Below, piece after piece: positions 45,226 through 54,891 of a stretch of DNA of 64,000 bases; within the stretch, counting starts at the first letter, position 1; every line of letters starts with the position of its first letter. A program made the translations under genes and the position numbers. The stretch spans positions 3,456,444 through 3,520,443 of the forward strand of contig NZ_CP063814.1 of NCBI RefSeq assembly GCF_015277875.1, given 5' to 3'. The notes beneath the pieces are model-generated. The model made no database searches. It was given only the letters and a program-made list of their open reading frames with translations, and had not been told where the DNA came from. The stretch is from Microbacterium luteum. GTDB taxonomy: Bacteria > Actinomycetota > Actinomycetes > Actinomycetales > Microbacteriaceae.

Positions 45226-46539
45226 TCAGGGAGCGAGGCGATCCAGACGCGCGACGAGGCCGGCGCGTTTGGGAGAGCGGGCCGGCAGGAGCTCCAGGCA
45301 CAGCCGCAGCACCTCCGCGTCATCGGCGGCCTCGTCGGTGTCGGCGTAGGCGAGCAGCACATCCACGCTCGCGTCTTCGATGAGCGCCTCACGCAGCGCC
45401 GCACTCACCGACGCCCGCACCTGCTCGACTCCGGGTGCCACGGAGTCCGGCAGCACCGCGCCGGCGTAGGCGGCGAGCGCGACGCGGTGGGCCCCGCGGT
45501 CGAGAAGGGAGACGACGTGCTGCGCGTCGGTGTCGAGGTCGACGGTGAGTCGATAGGGGCGGGATGCCGGCACCAGCGCCGGGGCGACGGACTCGAGCAC
45601 TCTGCGCAGCCGCACCATCTCGGGGCGCAGCGACTCGGTCGCGCCGTCGCCGTAGACGAGCTCGCCGAGCCTCTCGGCGGACAGCCCCGCACGGTGGGTG
45701 GCGAGCATCAGGAGGATCTCGGCGTGACGGGCGCTCAGCTGGACGGATGCGGTCGGGTCGCTCGCGCCGCCGGTCTCGAGCACCGCGCGGTCCCGGCCGA
45801 GCACCCGGAGCGTCGCGCGCACGGGGGCGCGGCGGCTCGCCCGGCGCTTCGGGGCCTCGGCGCGCCGGCGCAGGCGCGCCACGAGCAGCTCGCTCTCGAT
45901 GGCGCGGGCGGCGGCGTCCACGAGGAGCTGCGCCTGCGGCGTCACGGCCTCGGCGCCACCGGTCACGTCGATCACGCCGAGCAGACGGCGCGTCTCGGGG
46001 TCGTGCAACGGCGCGGCCGTGCACGACCACGGCTGCACGAGCCGGTTGTAATGCTCGGCACCATGGATCTGCACCGACCGGTCCAGCCGCAGGGCGGTGC
46101 CGGGAGCGGCGGTGCCCACCGCATCCTCAGCCCAGTTCGCGCCCTCGACGAAGCCCATGTCGCCGGTGCGGCGACGGATGTCGAGGTCGCCCTCCACCCA
46201 CAGCAGTCGGCCCGATGCGTCTCCCACGGCGACGACGACACCGGACTCGCTCGCCTCGCCGGGCAGCAGGAGTCCGCGGATCATGTCCATCACGGTCGCG
46301 AGCGGATGCGCGCGGCGATACTCCTCGAGCTCTTCGCGGGACAGCGCCATCGGCGGGAGTCCCTCGGCGCCGACGAGACTCGCCAGCGAACGCTCCCACG
46401 AGTCCCGCACGAGCGGTCGCACATCGGCGAGGCGTGTGTCACCCCGGTTGCCGGCGACGAGTTCTTCATGGGCGCGCTCGATGAGCAGACGGGATGTCTC
46501 CGGCGAGACCCCGCGCTGACGCGACCACGCAGAAGTCAT
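45226..46539 (-). CDS. GAF-domain transcriptional regulator (AcoR-like, no sigma-54 domain)
   Basis: A 437-aa protein from the ATG at 46539 (MTSAWSRQRG), with GGAG upstream. The N-terminal half (LADVRPLVRDSWERSL; ...GFVEGANWAEDAVGTA; LLGVIDVTGG) is a GAF sensor like that of AcoR. The second half has a winged-helix-like DNA-binding region (ARHAEILLMLATHRAGLSAERLGELVYG). Actinobacterial homologues regulate the adjacent aldehyde dehydrogenase. It is divergent from the alcohol dehydrogenase gene. Confidence 0.85.
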   Translation of the reverse strand: MTSAWSRQRGVSPETSRLLIERAHEELVAGNRGDTRLADVRPLVRDSWERSLASLVGAEGLPPMALSREELEEYRRAHPLATVMDMIRGLLLPGEASESGVVVAVGDASGRLLWVEGDLDIRRRTGDMGFVEGANWAEDAVGTAAPGTALRLDRSVQIHGAEHYNRLVQPWSCTAAPLHDPETRRLLGVIDVTGGAEAVTPQAQLLVDAAARAIESELLVARLRRRAEAPKRRASRRAPVRATLRVLGRDRAVLETGGASDPTASVQLSARHAEILLMLATHRAGLSAERLGELVYGDGATESLRPEMVRLRRVLESVAPALVPASRPYRLTVDLDTDAQHVVSLLDRGAHRVALAAYAGAVLPDSVAPGVEQVRASVSAALREALIEDASVDVLLAYADTDEAADDAEVLRLCLELLPARSPKRAGLVARLDRLAP

Positions 46540-46672
46540 CCTGCTCCGATCGGCGATGAGGGAGCGTAGGGCCAGTGTAGGTCGCATGACGGCGCCGGTC
46601 ATCCCCCTGGTGCGCCGATTCCGGCGGTGTCAGGCTGAAACCGTCCCTCGACCCCGAGCATGAGGAGGACCC

Positions 46673-47716
46673 ATGAAAGCTGTGCAATATCGCGAGATCG
46701 GAAAAGGACCGGAAGTCGTCGACATCGACACGCCCGAGCCCGGCCCCGGGCAGATCCGACTGCGCGTGACCGCCGCCGGTCTGTGCCACTCGGACTGGTT
46801 CGTGATGGACCTTCCCGAGGACCAGTACACCTACGGCCTGCCCCTCACCCTCGGTCACGAGGGCGTGGGCGTCGTCGACATGCTCGGCGACGGTGTCGAG
46901 GGGATCGAGGTCGGGGGGTCGTACGCGATCTACGGACCGTGGGGGTGCGGCCAGTGCCACGCGTGCTCCCAGGGTGCGGAGAACTACTGCCCGCACGCGG
47001 CCGAGATGGGCATCGCTCCTCCCGGCCTCGGCGCTCCCGGCGCCATGGCCGAATACGTCATCGTCGACGACAAGCGGCACCTGACCCCGCTCGGCGACCT
47101 CGACCCGGTCGAGACGGTCTCGCTGACGGATGCAGGGCTCACGCCCTATCACGCGATCAAGGCCGCCGAGCACAAGCTCCGCCCCGGCTCGACGGCGGTG
47201 GTGATCGGCGTGGGCGGCCTCGGCCACGTCGGTGTGCAGATCATCCGCGCCATCAGCGGCGCCAACGTGATCGCGCTCGACGTCAGCGACGAGAAACTCG
47301 AACTCGCCAAGGAGGTCGGTGCGCACCACACGGTGATCTCGGACGAGAACGCCGCGGAGCGCGTGCGGGAGCTCACCGGCGGGCTGGGCGCGTCGGCCGT
47401 GTTCGACTTCGTGGGCGCGCAGCCGACGCTCGACCTCGCCCGCGACGTCGTCGCGACCGACGGCTACATCCACATCGTCGGCATCGGCGGGGGCACCCTT
47501 GCGACGGGCTTCTTCTCGACGCCGATGGGCGCCGCCGTCCGCGCTCCGTATTGGGGCACGCGATCGGAGCTGAAGGAGGTGCTCGAACTCGCGCGCACCG
47601 GCGCGGTCGGCGTGCACGTCGAGCGCTTCGGCATCGACGACGCCGTCGAGGCGTACGCGAAGCTGCACGAGGGCACCGTCCGCGGTCGCGCCGTCGTCGT
47701 GCCGAACGGCTCCTGA
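46673..47716 (+). CDS. zinc-dependent alcohol dehydrogenase
   Basis: A 347-aa medium-chain dehydrogenase. Catalytic zinc ligands C38 and H62-E63 (GLCHSD; LGHEGVG), structural zinc cysteines C92, C95, C98, C106, and the NAD(P) fold VVIGVGGLGHVGVQ. Together with the divergent regulator and aldehyde dehydrogenase it would take an alcohol to the acid in two steps. AGGAGG precedes the start. Confidence 0.93.
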   Translation: MKAVQYREIGKGPEVVDIDTPEPGPGQIRLRVTAAGLCHSDWFVMDLPEDQYTYGLPLTLGHEGVGVVDMLGDGVEGIEVGGSYAIYGPWGCGQCHACSQGAENYCPHAAEMGIAPPGLGAPGAMAEYVIVDDKRHLTPLGDLDPVETVSLTDAGLTPYHAIKAAEHKLRPGSTAVVIGVGGLGHVGVQIIRAISGANVIALDVSDEKLELAKEVGAHHTVISDENAAERVRELTGGLGASAVFDFVGAQPTLDLARDVVATDGYIHIVGIGGGTLATGFFSTPMGAAVRAPYWGTRSELKEVLELARTGAVGVHVERFGIDDAVEAYAKLHEGTVRGRAVVVPNGS

Positions 47717-47841
47717 CGCCCGCCTTTCGTCTCGGTCGCTCCGCTCCCTCGCGGGGCGACCGGGAGGAGGCGTCCCACCCCGGTCGCACCCCCGGTCGCC
47801 CGCCGGTCGTCGAGCGAGCGCAGCGAGACGAAACGCAGCCG
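47717..47841. repeat. REP-like inverted repeat between convergent genes
   Basis: Copies of a TTTCGTCTCG ... CGACCGG unit face each other at the two sides of this gap (for example about 47723-47765 and 47803-47835), giving a large hairpin. The same family occurs near 43360. It probably serves as terminator for the alcohol dehydrogenase and the cca gene. Confidence 0.55.
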
Positions 47842-49269
47842 TCAGGCGCGCGCGTCCCACCAGGCGCGCAGGCGCCGTTCGGCCTCGTCCGCGCCGAGAA
47901 CGCCCTCGTCGAGGCGCAGGTCGAGCAGGAACCGGTAGGCGGCGCCCACGTCGCGTCCCGGCGGAATGCCGAGGATGCGCTGAATGTCGTTGCCGTCGAG
48001 GTCCGGCCGGATCGCGTCGAGCTGCTCCTGCTCCCGCAGGGCCGCGATCCGCGACTCGATGTCGTCGTAGGCGCTGCGCAGCCGGTTCGCCTTCCGCTTG
48101 TTCCGCGTCGTGACATCCGCCCGCGTCAGGATGTGCAGCCGCTCCAGCTGATCGCCCGCATCACGCACGTAGCGGCGCACGGCGGAGTCGGTCCATGCCC
48201 CCTCGGCATAGCCGAAGAACCGCAGATGCAGCTCGATGAGCAGGCACACCGCATCCGTCGTCGCCGCGTCGAAGCGCAGCGCGCGCAGGCGCTTGCGGGC
48301 AAGCCTCGCACCCTTGACGTCGTGATGATGGAAGGTCACCCCGCCGCCGGGTTCGAGCCGGCGCGTGGCCGGCTTGCCGATGTCGTGCAGCAGGGCCGCG
48401 AGGCGCAGCGCGACGTCGGGGACCGCATCCGGGCGCCGCGTCTTCTCGAGCGCGATCGCCTGGTTCACCACCGTGAGCGAGTGCTCGTAGACGTCTTTGT
48501 GGTGATGGTGCTCATCCACCTCGAGCCGCAGCGCGGGCACCTCGGGGAGGAATTCGCCCATGAGCCCGGTGTCGACGAGAAGGCGGATGCCGCGCACCGG
48601 GTCGTCGGTTGCGAGCAGCCGCACGACCTCGCCCTGAACGCGCTCGGGGCTGACGATGCTCAGCGTCTCGCGCAGGGCGGTGATCGCCTCCGTGGTGGCG
48701 GGGTCGACCTCGAACTCGAGTTGCGAGGCGAAGCGCGCGGCGCGCAGCATGCGCAGCGGATCGTCGCCGAAGCTCACCCGCGGGTCGATCGGGGTGCGCA
48801 GACGCCCGGCGACGAGATCCTCGACGCCACCGGTCGGGTCGATCAGGGTGCGCTCGGGAACGCGCATGGCCATGGCGTTCACGGTGAAGTCGCGACGCAC
48901 GAGGTCGCCCTCGAGGCTGTCGCCGAAAGCGACGACGGGCTTGCGGGTGGTGCCGTCGTAGCTGTCGGCACGGTAGGTGGTCACCTCGACCTGCTCGCCG
49001 CCGACGCGCGCACCGATTGTGCCGAACTCACGCCCGACGTCCCACTGCGCCGTGCTGATCGGCGTGACGATCTTCAGGATCTCGTCCGGATGCGCGTCGG
49101 TGGTGAAGTCCAGGTCGTGAACCGGGCGATCGAGCAGCGCGTCGCGAACCGGACCCCCGACGATCGCCAGCTCGCGGCCCGCTTTCGCGAAGGCGTCGGC
49201 GAGCGTCGCGACGATCGGGGATTCGGCGAGCGCGCCGAGGCGCACGACACCCTCGGCCATGTTCAGCAT
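47842..49269 (-). CDS. cca: CCA tRNA nucleotidyltransferase
   Basis: A 475-aa class II enzyme that adds CCA to tRNA 3' ends. GGPVRDALL and HDLDFTTD are the nucleotidyltransferase motif, RRDFTVNAMA and DDPLRMLRAARF follow, and an HD domain (LAALLHDIGKPATR) is in the C-terminal half. The start may be the ATG at 49269 or 49260. It lies in its usual place before the DUF6049-murJ-trx region. Confidence 0.93.
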   Translation of the reverse strand: MLNMAEGVVRLGALAESPIVATLADAFAKAGRELAIVGGPVRDALLDRPVHDLDFTTDAHPDEILKIVTPISTAQWDVGREFGTIGARVGGEQVEVTTYRADSYDGTTRKPVVAFGDSLEGDLVRRDFTVNAMAMRVPERTLIDPTGGVEDLVAGRLRTPIDPRVSFGDDPLRMLRAARFASQLEFEVDPATTEAITALRETLSIVSPERVQGEVVRLLATDDPVRGIRLLVDTGLMGEFLPEVPALRLEVDEHHHHKDVYEHSLTVVNQAIALEKTRRPDAVPDVALRLAALLHDIGKPATRRLEPGGGVTFHHHDVKGARLARKRLRALRFDAATTDAVCLLIELHLRFFGYAEGAWTDSAVRRYVRDAGDQLERLHILTRADVTTRNKRKANRLRSAYDDIESRIAALREQEQLDAIRPDLDGNDIQRILGIPPGRDVGAAYRFLLDLRLDEGVLGADEAERRLRAWWDARA

Positions 49270-49304
49270 GGGCTCGAGCCTACCGATCCGACTCGCGGGC
49301 CCGA

Positions 49305-50858
49305 TCAGTCGACGACGGTGAGGAGCCCGGCGAGCACCAGCTCGCGCACCCGGGGGAGGAGATCATCGCGCAGGCTGTGCGCATCCACCTCCATGAGATG
49401 GGCGATCGCATCGATGAGCACCCCGACCGCGAGGTCGCCGTCGCACGCACCGACGAGGGCGGCAAGGCCCGGATCGACCTCGATCACGCGCGCGTATCCG
49501 CCGCCCTGACGCAGTTCGATCACGCTCGGATCCTCGGCCCCGGGCCGATGATGACGGGCCTCGGACACATCGGATGCGCTGCGCAGCACCCGGCTGCCGA
49601 GGGCTTCGTCATCGAGCTCGGCGATGCGGTCGTGACCCGCGAGGCAGGCAGCGATGTGCCCGCCCAGGCCACCGCCGCCGGGCGCCGTACCGATGCGCTC
49701 GTAACGCGACAGCGTCGGCACCTCGGCACGGCGCAGAAGCACGGATCCGAAGCCGATCGCCGTCACCCCGCGCCGCTCGAAGTCGTCGAGCCACGCGGCG
49801 AGGAGCTCCCCGAAGCGATCGCTGGTCGGCACCGTTCCACCGTCGCGGATCCACAGCTCGGCGTATGCGAGGGGGTCGAGCTGTTCGCGCTCGACGACCC
49901 ACGCATCCAGCGGCACCGGCGACGCCTCGACCCACGCGCGCATCCGCTCGAGCCCGTCGACGCCGTCGCGCGTCTCCCAGTTGCCCAGGAACTGTGCGAC
50001 GCCGCCGGGCGCGAGCACGTCGCCGACTCCGGCGACGACCGCCTCGACGAGGGCGTCGCCGACGAGACCGCCGTCGCGGTAGTCGTAGGAGGGAACCCCC
50101 GCCGCGCGAGGCGTGATGACGAACGGCGGGTTCGACACGATCCGGTCGAACCGCTCGCCGACGACGGGCTCGAAGAGGCTGCCGACCCGTGTCTCGATGC
50201 CGTCGCAGCCGTTCAGCAGCGCGTTCAGGCGGGTGAAGCGCACCGCGCGTTCGGACACGTCGGTGGCCACGACGCCGTCCGCGAAGCGACGGGCACGCAG
50301 CGCCTGGATGCCGCATCCGGTGCCGAGGTCGAACACCCGGCGGGCGGGGGTCGGCATCTGGATCGCCGCGAGCGTGAGCGACGCCCCGCCGACGCCGAGC
50401 ACGTGATCCTCGGGGAGCGGACCGCCGAGCGCCATCTCGTCGAGGTCGCTCGCCACCCACCACTCACCCTCGCCGGCGTCGTCCTGGAAGGAATGAGGCC
50501 GGATGAGCGCCGCCGGCGAGACACGGCCGGCGGCGACGGACGCAAGGCCGAGGCGGCGCAGCCCGTCGACGCCGCACGTCGGCAGCGCAGCGGCGACGTC
50601 GGGGGCGGGCTGGGCCACGCCGAGCACGAGCAGGCGCCCCAGCACGGCGAGCGGGTCGGTGCGGGCTCCGAGCGCGCGGAGCGCGGGGGCCCTCAGCTCC
50701 CGGCCGGTCGCGTCGTCGGCGGTAGCGCCCCACGCTGCGCGCAGGTTCTCCGAGGCGAACCCGGCCCCGCGGAGGTCATCGGCGAGGGCGGCGCAGGTGG
50801 CGGCATCCGGTTCAGGCAGCACGCGCCCATTCAACCGCGTTGCGGCCGCGGGCGGCGT
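49305..50858 (-). CDS. class I SAM-dependent methyltransferase (HemK-like NPPF)
   Basis: A 517-aa protein if it starts at the GTG at 50858 (GGGAG nine bases upstream); the frame is open to 50954 but would then overlap the next gene's start. Residues about 20-150 are a domain specific to actinobacteria; the Rossmann domain has RVFDLGTGCGIQALRAR and RIVSNPPFVIT, as in N6-adenine or glutamine methyltransferases. The last 130 residues look like a winged-helix-like appendix. Target is unknown. Confidence 0.85.
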   Translation of the reverse strand, partial: TPPAAATRLNGRVLPEPDAATCAALADDLRGAGFASENLRAAWGATADDATGRELRAPALRALGARTDPLAVLGRLLVLGVAQPAPDVAAALPTCGVDGLRRLGLASVAAGRVSPAALIRPHSFQDDAGEGEWWVASDLDEMALGGPLPEDHVLGVGGASLTLAAIQMPTPARRVFDLGTGCGIQALRARRFADGVVATDVSERAVRFTRLNALLNGCDGIETRVGSLFEPVVGERFDRIVSNPPFVITPRAAGVPSYDYRDGGLVGDALVEAVVAGVGDVLAPGGVAQFLGNWETRDGVDGLERMRAWVEASPVPLDAWVVEREQLDPLAYAELWIRDGGTVPTSDRFGELLAAWLDDFERRGVTAIGFGSVLLRRAEVPTLSRYERIGTAPGGGGLGGHIAACLAGHDRIAELDDEALGSRVLRSASDVSEARHHRPGAEDPSVIELRQGGGYARVIEVDPGLAALVGACDGDLAVGVLIDAIAHLMEVDAHSLRDDLLPRVRELVLAGLLTVVD

Positions 50859-50943
50859 CACACGGCTCGGCTCCCAGGTCTCTGCAGGGGCGAACCGTAG
50901 AATCGCACCGATCGTGCGGTCATGCGTCGCACGGGAGTTCCCC

Positions 50944-53175
50944 ATGACCGACACCTCTTCCTTCTCGCGCGCCGTTCACCGCCCGTGGCGCGGCACCCTG
51001 CGCGCAGCGGCCGCAGCCGCGCTCGCGGGCGCCGTCGCACTCGCACCGGCGACCGCGTGGGCGGCACCCGTCGACCCCGACCCCGACGCGACCGACGCAC
51101 CGGTGCTCAGCGGCGAGGTCACCTACGCGATGGCACCGGCGGGGAACGGGATCGTCGATGAGGGCGATTCCCTCACGGTGTCGTTCGTCGTGAACAACGG
51201 CACGCTCGAAGCCGCCGAGGGCGTCGACGTGTCCCTCGGCCTCTCCGACGACGCCCTCGCCAGCCGCACCTCACTGTCGTCGTGGCTCGCGGGGGACTCG
51301 TCGGCGCAGACCGATGAGATCGGCACGACGTCGTTCGGCGCCACCCTCTCCGGCGCGGAGCAGACGGCGCGCCTGACCATCGACGCCGACGACGATGCTC
51401 TCGCCGACCGCGAACCGGGTGTGTACCCGCTCGCCGCGACCTTCACACGGGGCGACGACTCGGTCGAGGTGCGAAGCGCGGTGACCGTGCCCGACGACGG
51501 CGATGTGACCCCGTTGACCGTCGTGGTCCCGATCACCGCTCCGGCGATCGACACGCCGGTGCTGACGGCCGCGCAGCTCGAGGAGCTCACCGCGGAAGGC
51601 GGGTCGCTGTCATCACAGCTGGATGCGGTGGCCGGCACCCCGGTCGTGCTCGCGATCGATCCGGCGATCCTCGCGTCGATCCGGCTCCTCGGAACCTCCG
51701 CCCCCGAGTCCGCCGTCGCGTGGCTCACCGAGCTCGACGCTCTCCCGAACGCACGGTTCGCCCTGCAGTACGGCGACGCCGACGTCGCGGCACAGATGGA
51801 AGCCGGGTTCGAGACACTCCTCGAACCCGGCGCTCTCACCGCTCTCATGCGCGACGAGGACTTCACCGCACCGGTCGAGCAGCAGACCGTCGAGCCGTCG
51901 GAGGCGGCCACCCCGACGCCGACCGAGTCCTCGTCCGACGACACCGACACCGACCCGGAGACCCTCGGGATCCCCTCGCTCGAGGAGCTCCTGTCAGTGG
52001 ATGCCTCGCACGAGCGCGTGTACTGGCCCGCAACCGGCACCGGCGGTTCCCTCGTGGCGGATGCGCTGGCTGAGGCGAACGGAGACGACGACGCGTCGGC
52101 GCTCATCCTGACCGAGTCCGCGCTCGTGACGGGCACCGGTGCGACCGTGCCGGCCCGCGCATCCGCCACCGACACGCAGCTGCTGGTGTACGACACCGAC
52201 ATCTCCCGCGAGCTGAATGCCGCCTCGGTCGAGAGCGACACCACCCTCCGAGCGGCGCCGCTGGCCGCCGCGAGCGCCTACCTGCACTTCGCCGCCGAAG
52301 ACGCCGGGGAGGATCCGCTCCTGGTCACCGTGGACCGCGCGTCGACGGAGCGCTCTCGTCTCGCCCTGCGCGCCGCGGTTCTCGCCGCCACGCAGGCGCC
52401 GTCGACCGCGGCATCCCCGTTCGCCGGACTGGTCGCCCACGACCCGGCGCCGGTGCAGCTCGTCGCCGGTGTGCCCGACGAAGATCGGGCATATGCCGCG
52501 GCGGACATGCACGCGGACGAAGACGCTCTCGCTCGCTTCGCCACGGTGCTCGACGACCCGGAGCTGCTGACCGGACCGAACCGTGACGAGATCCTCCAGG
52601 TGCTCGGCACCGCCTGGCGCGGCGACGAGTCGTGGCCCGCCGTCGTCTCGGCGCAGCGGCAGGGCACGATCGAGACGATCGATTCCGTCGGGCTGCTCCC
52701 GCCGAGCACCGTCCAGCTGCTCGGCTCGTCGTCGACACTGCCCGTCTGGGTGCGCAACGACCTCCCGTACCCGGTGAACCTCACCCTCTACTCCCAGCCC
52801 GAGGATCTGCGCCTCGACGTGGAAGACGCCGTCACCGTGGTGGCCAGTCCCGCGTCGAACACCCGCATCGAGGTGCCCGTGCAGGCGCGCATCGGCAACG
52901 GTGAGGTCGATGTCACCCTCGATCTGCGCAGTCCCGCGGGGGTGCAGATCGGGTCCACCGAACGCGCCGAGGTCTACGTGCGTGCCGAATGGGAGGGCAT
53001 CGGCATCACGGTGCTGGCGTTCCTCGTCGGGGGTCTCCTCGTGATCGGCCTCGTGCGGACGATCCGCCACCGCCGGCGCGCCGCGACCGACGGCGACGGC
53101 GAGGGCGAGGCGCTCGAGGCTGACGAGGACGACGCCGAAGACGCGGCATCCGCGACACCGCAGGACGATCGATGA
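50944..53175 (+). CDS. DUF6049 secreted, membrane-anchored protein
   Basis: A 743-aa protein with a signal peptide (RAAAAAALAGAVALAPATAWA, cleavage near residue 40), a large extracytoplasmic part with Ser/Thr/Glu-rich linker (residues 310-345) and a C-terminal transmembrane segment followed by a charged tail (about 688-743). The gene precedes murJ in most actinobacteria and its stop overlaps the murJ start (ATGA), which suggests a role in the cell envelope. The function is not established. Confidence 0.85.
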   Translation: MTDTSSFSRAVHRPWRGTLRAAAAAALAGAVALAPATAWAAPVDPDPDATDAPVLSGEVTYAMAPAGNGIVDEGDSLTVSFVVNNGTLEAAEGVDVSLGLSDDALASRTSLSSWLAGDSSAQTDEIGTTSFGATLSGAEQTARLTIDADDDALADREPGVYPLAATFTRGDDSVEVRSAVTVPDDGDVTPLTVVVPITAPAIDTPVLTAAQLEELTAEGGSLSSQLDAVAGTPVVLAIDPAILASIRLLGTSAPESAVAWLTELDALPNARFALQYGDADVAAQMEAGFETLLEPGALTALMRDEDFTAPVEQQTVEPSEAATPTPTESSSDDTDTDPETLGIPSLEELLSVDASHERVYWPATGTGGSLVADALAEANGDDDASALILTESALVTGTGATVPARASATDTQLLVYDTDISRELNAASVESDTTLRAAPLAAASAYLHFAAEDAGEDPLLVTVDRASTERSRLALRAAVLAATQAPSTAASPFAGLVAHDPAPVQLVAGVPDEDRAYAAADMHADEDALARFATVLDDPELLTGPNRDEILQVLGTAWRGDESWPAVVSAQRQGTIETIDSVGLLPPSTVQLLGSSSTLPVWVRNDLPYPVNLTLYSQPEDLRLDVEDAVTVVASPASNTRIEVPVQARIGNGEVDVTLDLRSPAGVQIGSTERAEVYVRAEWEGIGITVLAFLVGGLLVIGLVRTIRHRRRAATDGDGEGEALEADEDDAEDAASATPQDDR

Positions 53176-54791
53176 GCGGCATCGGCCGCGCGAGCGTGCT
53201 CATCGGTGCGGGCACCGTGGTCTCGCGACTGACCGGCCTCCTGCGCACGGTCGTGCTGGTCGCCGCCGTCGGCTCGGTGCCGAGTGCTGCGGCCGACGCC
53301 TTCGCCGTCGCCAATCAGCTCCCCAACAACATCTACGCGATCATCTCGGCGGGCCTGCTGAGCGCCGTCGTGGTGCCGCAGATCGTGAAGGCGGCAGCCC
53401 ACACAGACGGCGGCAGCGCCTTCGTATCGAAGCTGTTCACGCTCGGCACGGTCGGCCTGCTGGTCACCACGGCCCTCGCCACCGCCGCCGCACCGTGGCT
53501 GGTTCAGCTGTACGCGCCGGATTACACCCCGGCTCAGACCGCATTGGCCACCGCCTTCGCGTATTGGTGCCTGCCGCAGATCTTCTTCTACGGTCTCTAC
53601 GCGCTGGTCGGCGAGACGCTGAACGCAAGACGCGTCTACGGTCCGTTCACGTGGGCCCCGATCGTCAACAACATCGTCTCGATCGCCGGCTTCCTGGCCT
53701 TCATCGCTCTGTTCTCCGGTCCGGTCACACAGGTCGCCGGCTGGACGCCCGACATGATCGCACTGCTGGCCGGTACGGCGACGACCGGCATCGTGGTGCA
53801 GGCGGCGCTTCTGCTGGTGTTCTGGCGCTCCGCCCGGCTGCGGGTCCGGCCGGATTTCCGGTGGAAGGGCGTCGGTCTCGCGCAGATCGGCCGCCTCGCC
53901 GGGTGGACCTTCCTCATGATGCTCGCCGGACAGGTCGCGGGACTCGTGCAGACCCGGGTGCTGTCCGAGGCCTCGAGCGACGGTCCGTCGGTCTTCGCCT
54001 TCCAGAACGCGTGGCTGCTGTTCATGCTGCCGTATTCGATCATCGTCCTGTCGATCGGAACGCCCTACTACACGCGGCTCAGCGAGCACGCCTCCGCCGG
54101 ACGCGATGTCGAGGTGCGCGACGACATCGTCAGCAGCATCCGCACCCTCGGGCTGTTCGTGGTGCTCGCCACCGCCGCCCTCGCCGTCGCGGCGGTGCCC
54201 GCGAGCCGCATCTTCACCACCGACGCCGCCGGCGCCCTGCAGGCAGCGCCCGTGCTTCTGGCCTTCCTCGTGTGCCTGGTGCCGCTGGCCGTGCTGTTCG
54301 TGATCCAGCGGACGTTCTACGCCTACGACGACACCCGCACGCCATTCCTTTTCACCCTCGCGCAGGTTGCCCTGGTCGTCACGGGAGCGCTCGTCTCGGG
54401 GGCCCTCGTCGACGCCGACGTGATCGCGCTCCCCCAGCTGGCGTCCTCGGTCGCCCTCACGCAGTCGCTCGCCTCCGTGGTGCAGGTGATCCTCGCGACC
54501 TGGCTGCTGCAGCGCCGGCTCGGTGGTCTGCGAGTCGGGGAGTGGATGCTCTCGCTCGGCCGATTCGTTCTCGCCGCGCTCCCGGCGGCGGCCGCGGGGT
54601 GGGGGGTGTATCTGCTTCTCGGAGGCCCCGTCGGGTGGACGACGTCGAACCCGCTCCTCGCCGCCGTCGGCACCGGGATCATCGGCCTCGGCGTGCTCGT
54701 CGTCTATGTGGGGATGCTCGCCGTGCTGCGCGCCCCGGAGCTGCACGGCGCCTTCGGCCTCGTGCGGCGATTCCTCCCCGGCGGCCGCTGA
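53172..54791 (+). CDS. murJ: lipid II flippase MurJ
   Basis: A 539-aa polytopic membrane protein (about 14 segments) of the MviN/MurJ family. RASVLIGAGTVVSRLTGLLRTVVL at the start and FAVANQLPNNIYAIISAGLLS are the family's signature. It moves lipid II to the outer face for peptidoglycan synthesis. No extra kinase-like domain, unlike mycobacterial MviN. Confidence 0.93.
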   Translation: MSGIGRASVLIGAGTVVSRLTGLLRTVVLVAAVGSVPSAAADAFAVANQLPNNIYAIISAGLLSAVVVPQIVKAAAHTDGGSAFVSKLFTLGTVGLLVTTALATAAAPWLVQLYAPDYTPAQTALATAFAYWCLPQIFFYGLYALVGETLNARRVYGPFTWAPIVNNIVSIAGFLAFIALFSGPVTQVAGWTPDMIALLAGTATTGIVVQAALLLVFWRSARLRVRPDFRWKGVGLAQIGRLAGWTFLMMLAGQVAGLVQTRVLSEASSDGPSVFAFQNAWLLFMLPYSIIVLSIGTPYYTRLSEHASAGRDVEVRDDIVSSIRTLGLFVVLATAALAVAAVPASRIFTTDAAGALQAAPVLLAFLVCLVPLAVLFVIQRTFYAYDDTRTPFLFTLAQVALVVTGALVSGALVDADVIALPQLASSVALTQSLASVVQVILATWLLQRRLGGLRVGEWMLSLGRFVLAALPAAAAGWGVYLLLGGPVGWTTSNPLLAAVGTGIIGLGVLVVYVGMLAVLRAPELHGAFGLVRRFLPGGR

Positions 54792-54891
54792 CGCGACCGG
54801 CTGCCCGTCCGGCGCGGGGCCGTTCACCTGCGGGGAATTCCAGGCCGTTACCATGTGTTGTCACGGCTGGCAGAACAACGAAGGAGGCGCA

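Noticed and set aside
43645..46569. 974-codon plus-strand open frame opposite the aldehyde dehydrogenase and its regulator
   Set aside because: Its translation is low-complexity, without domains, and the minus-strand genes there have full catalytic motifs. It is a GC-rich antisense shadow.
46660..49509. 949-codon plus-strand open frame over the alcohol dehydrogenase and cca genes
   Set aside because: Arg/His-rich antisense or out-of-frame translation; both real genes have clear motifs in other frames.
52974..54854. 626-codon minus-strand open frame opposite murJ
   Set aside because: Composition of a shadow (Gly/Arg/Glu/His-rich); murJ on the plus strand is unmistakable.
54523..54891. N-terminal extension of thioredoxin reductase
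   Set aside because: It overlaps murJ, has random composition, and the GTG at 54892 has an ideal ribosome binding site.
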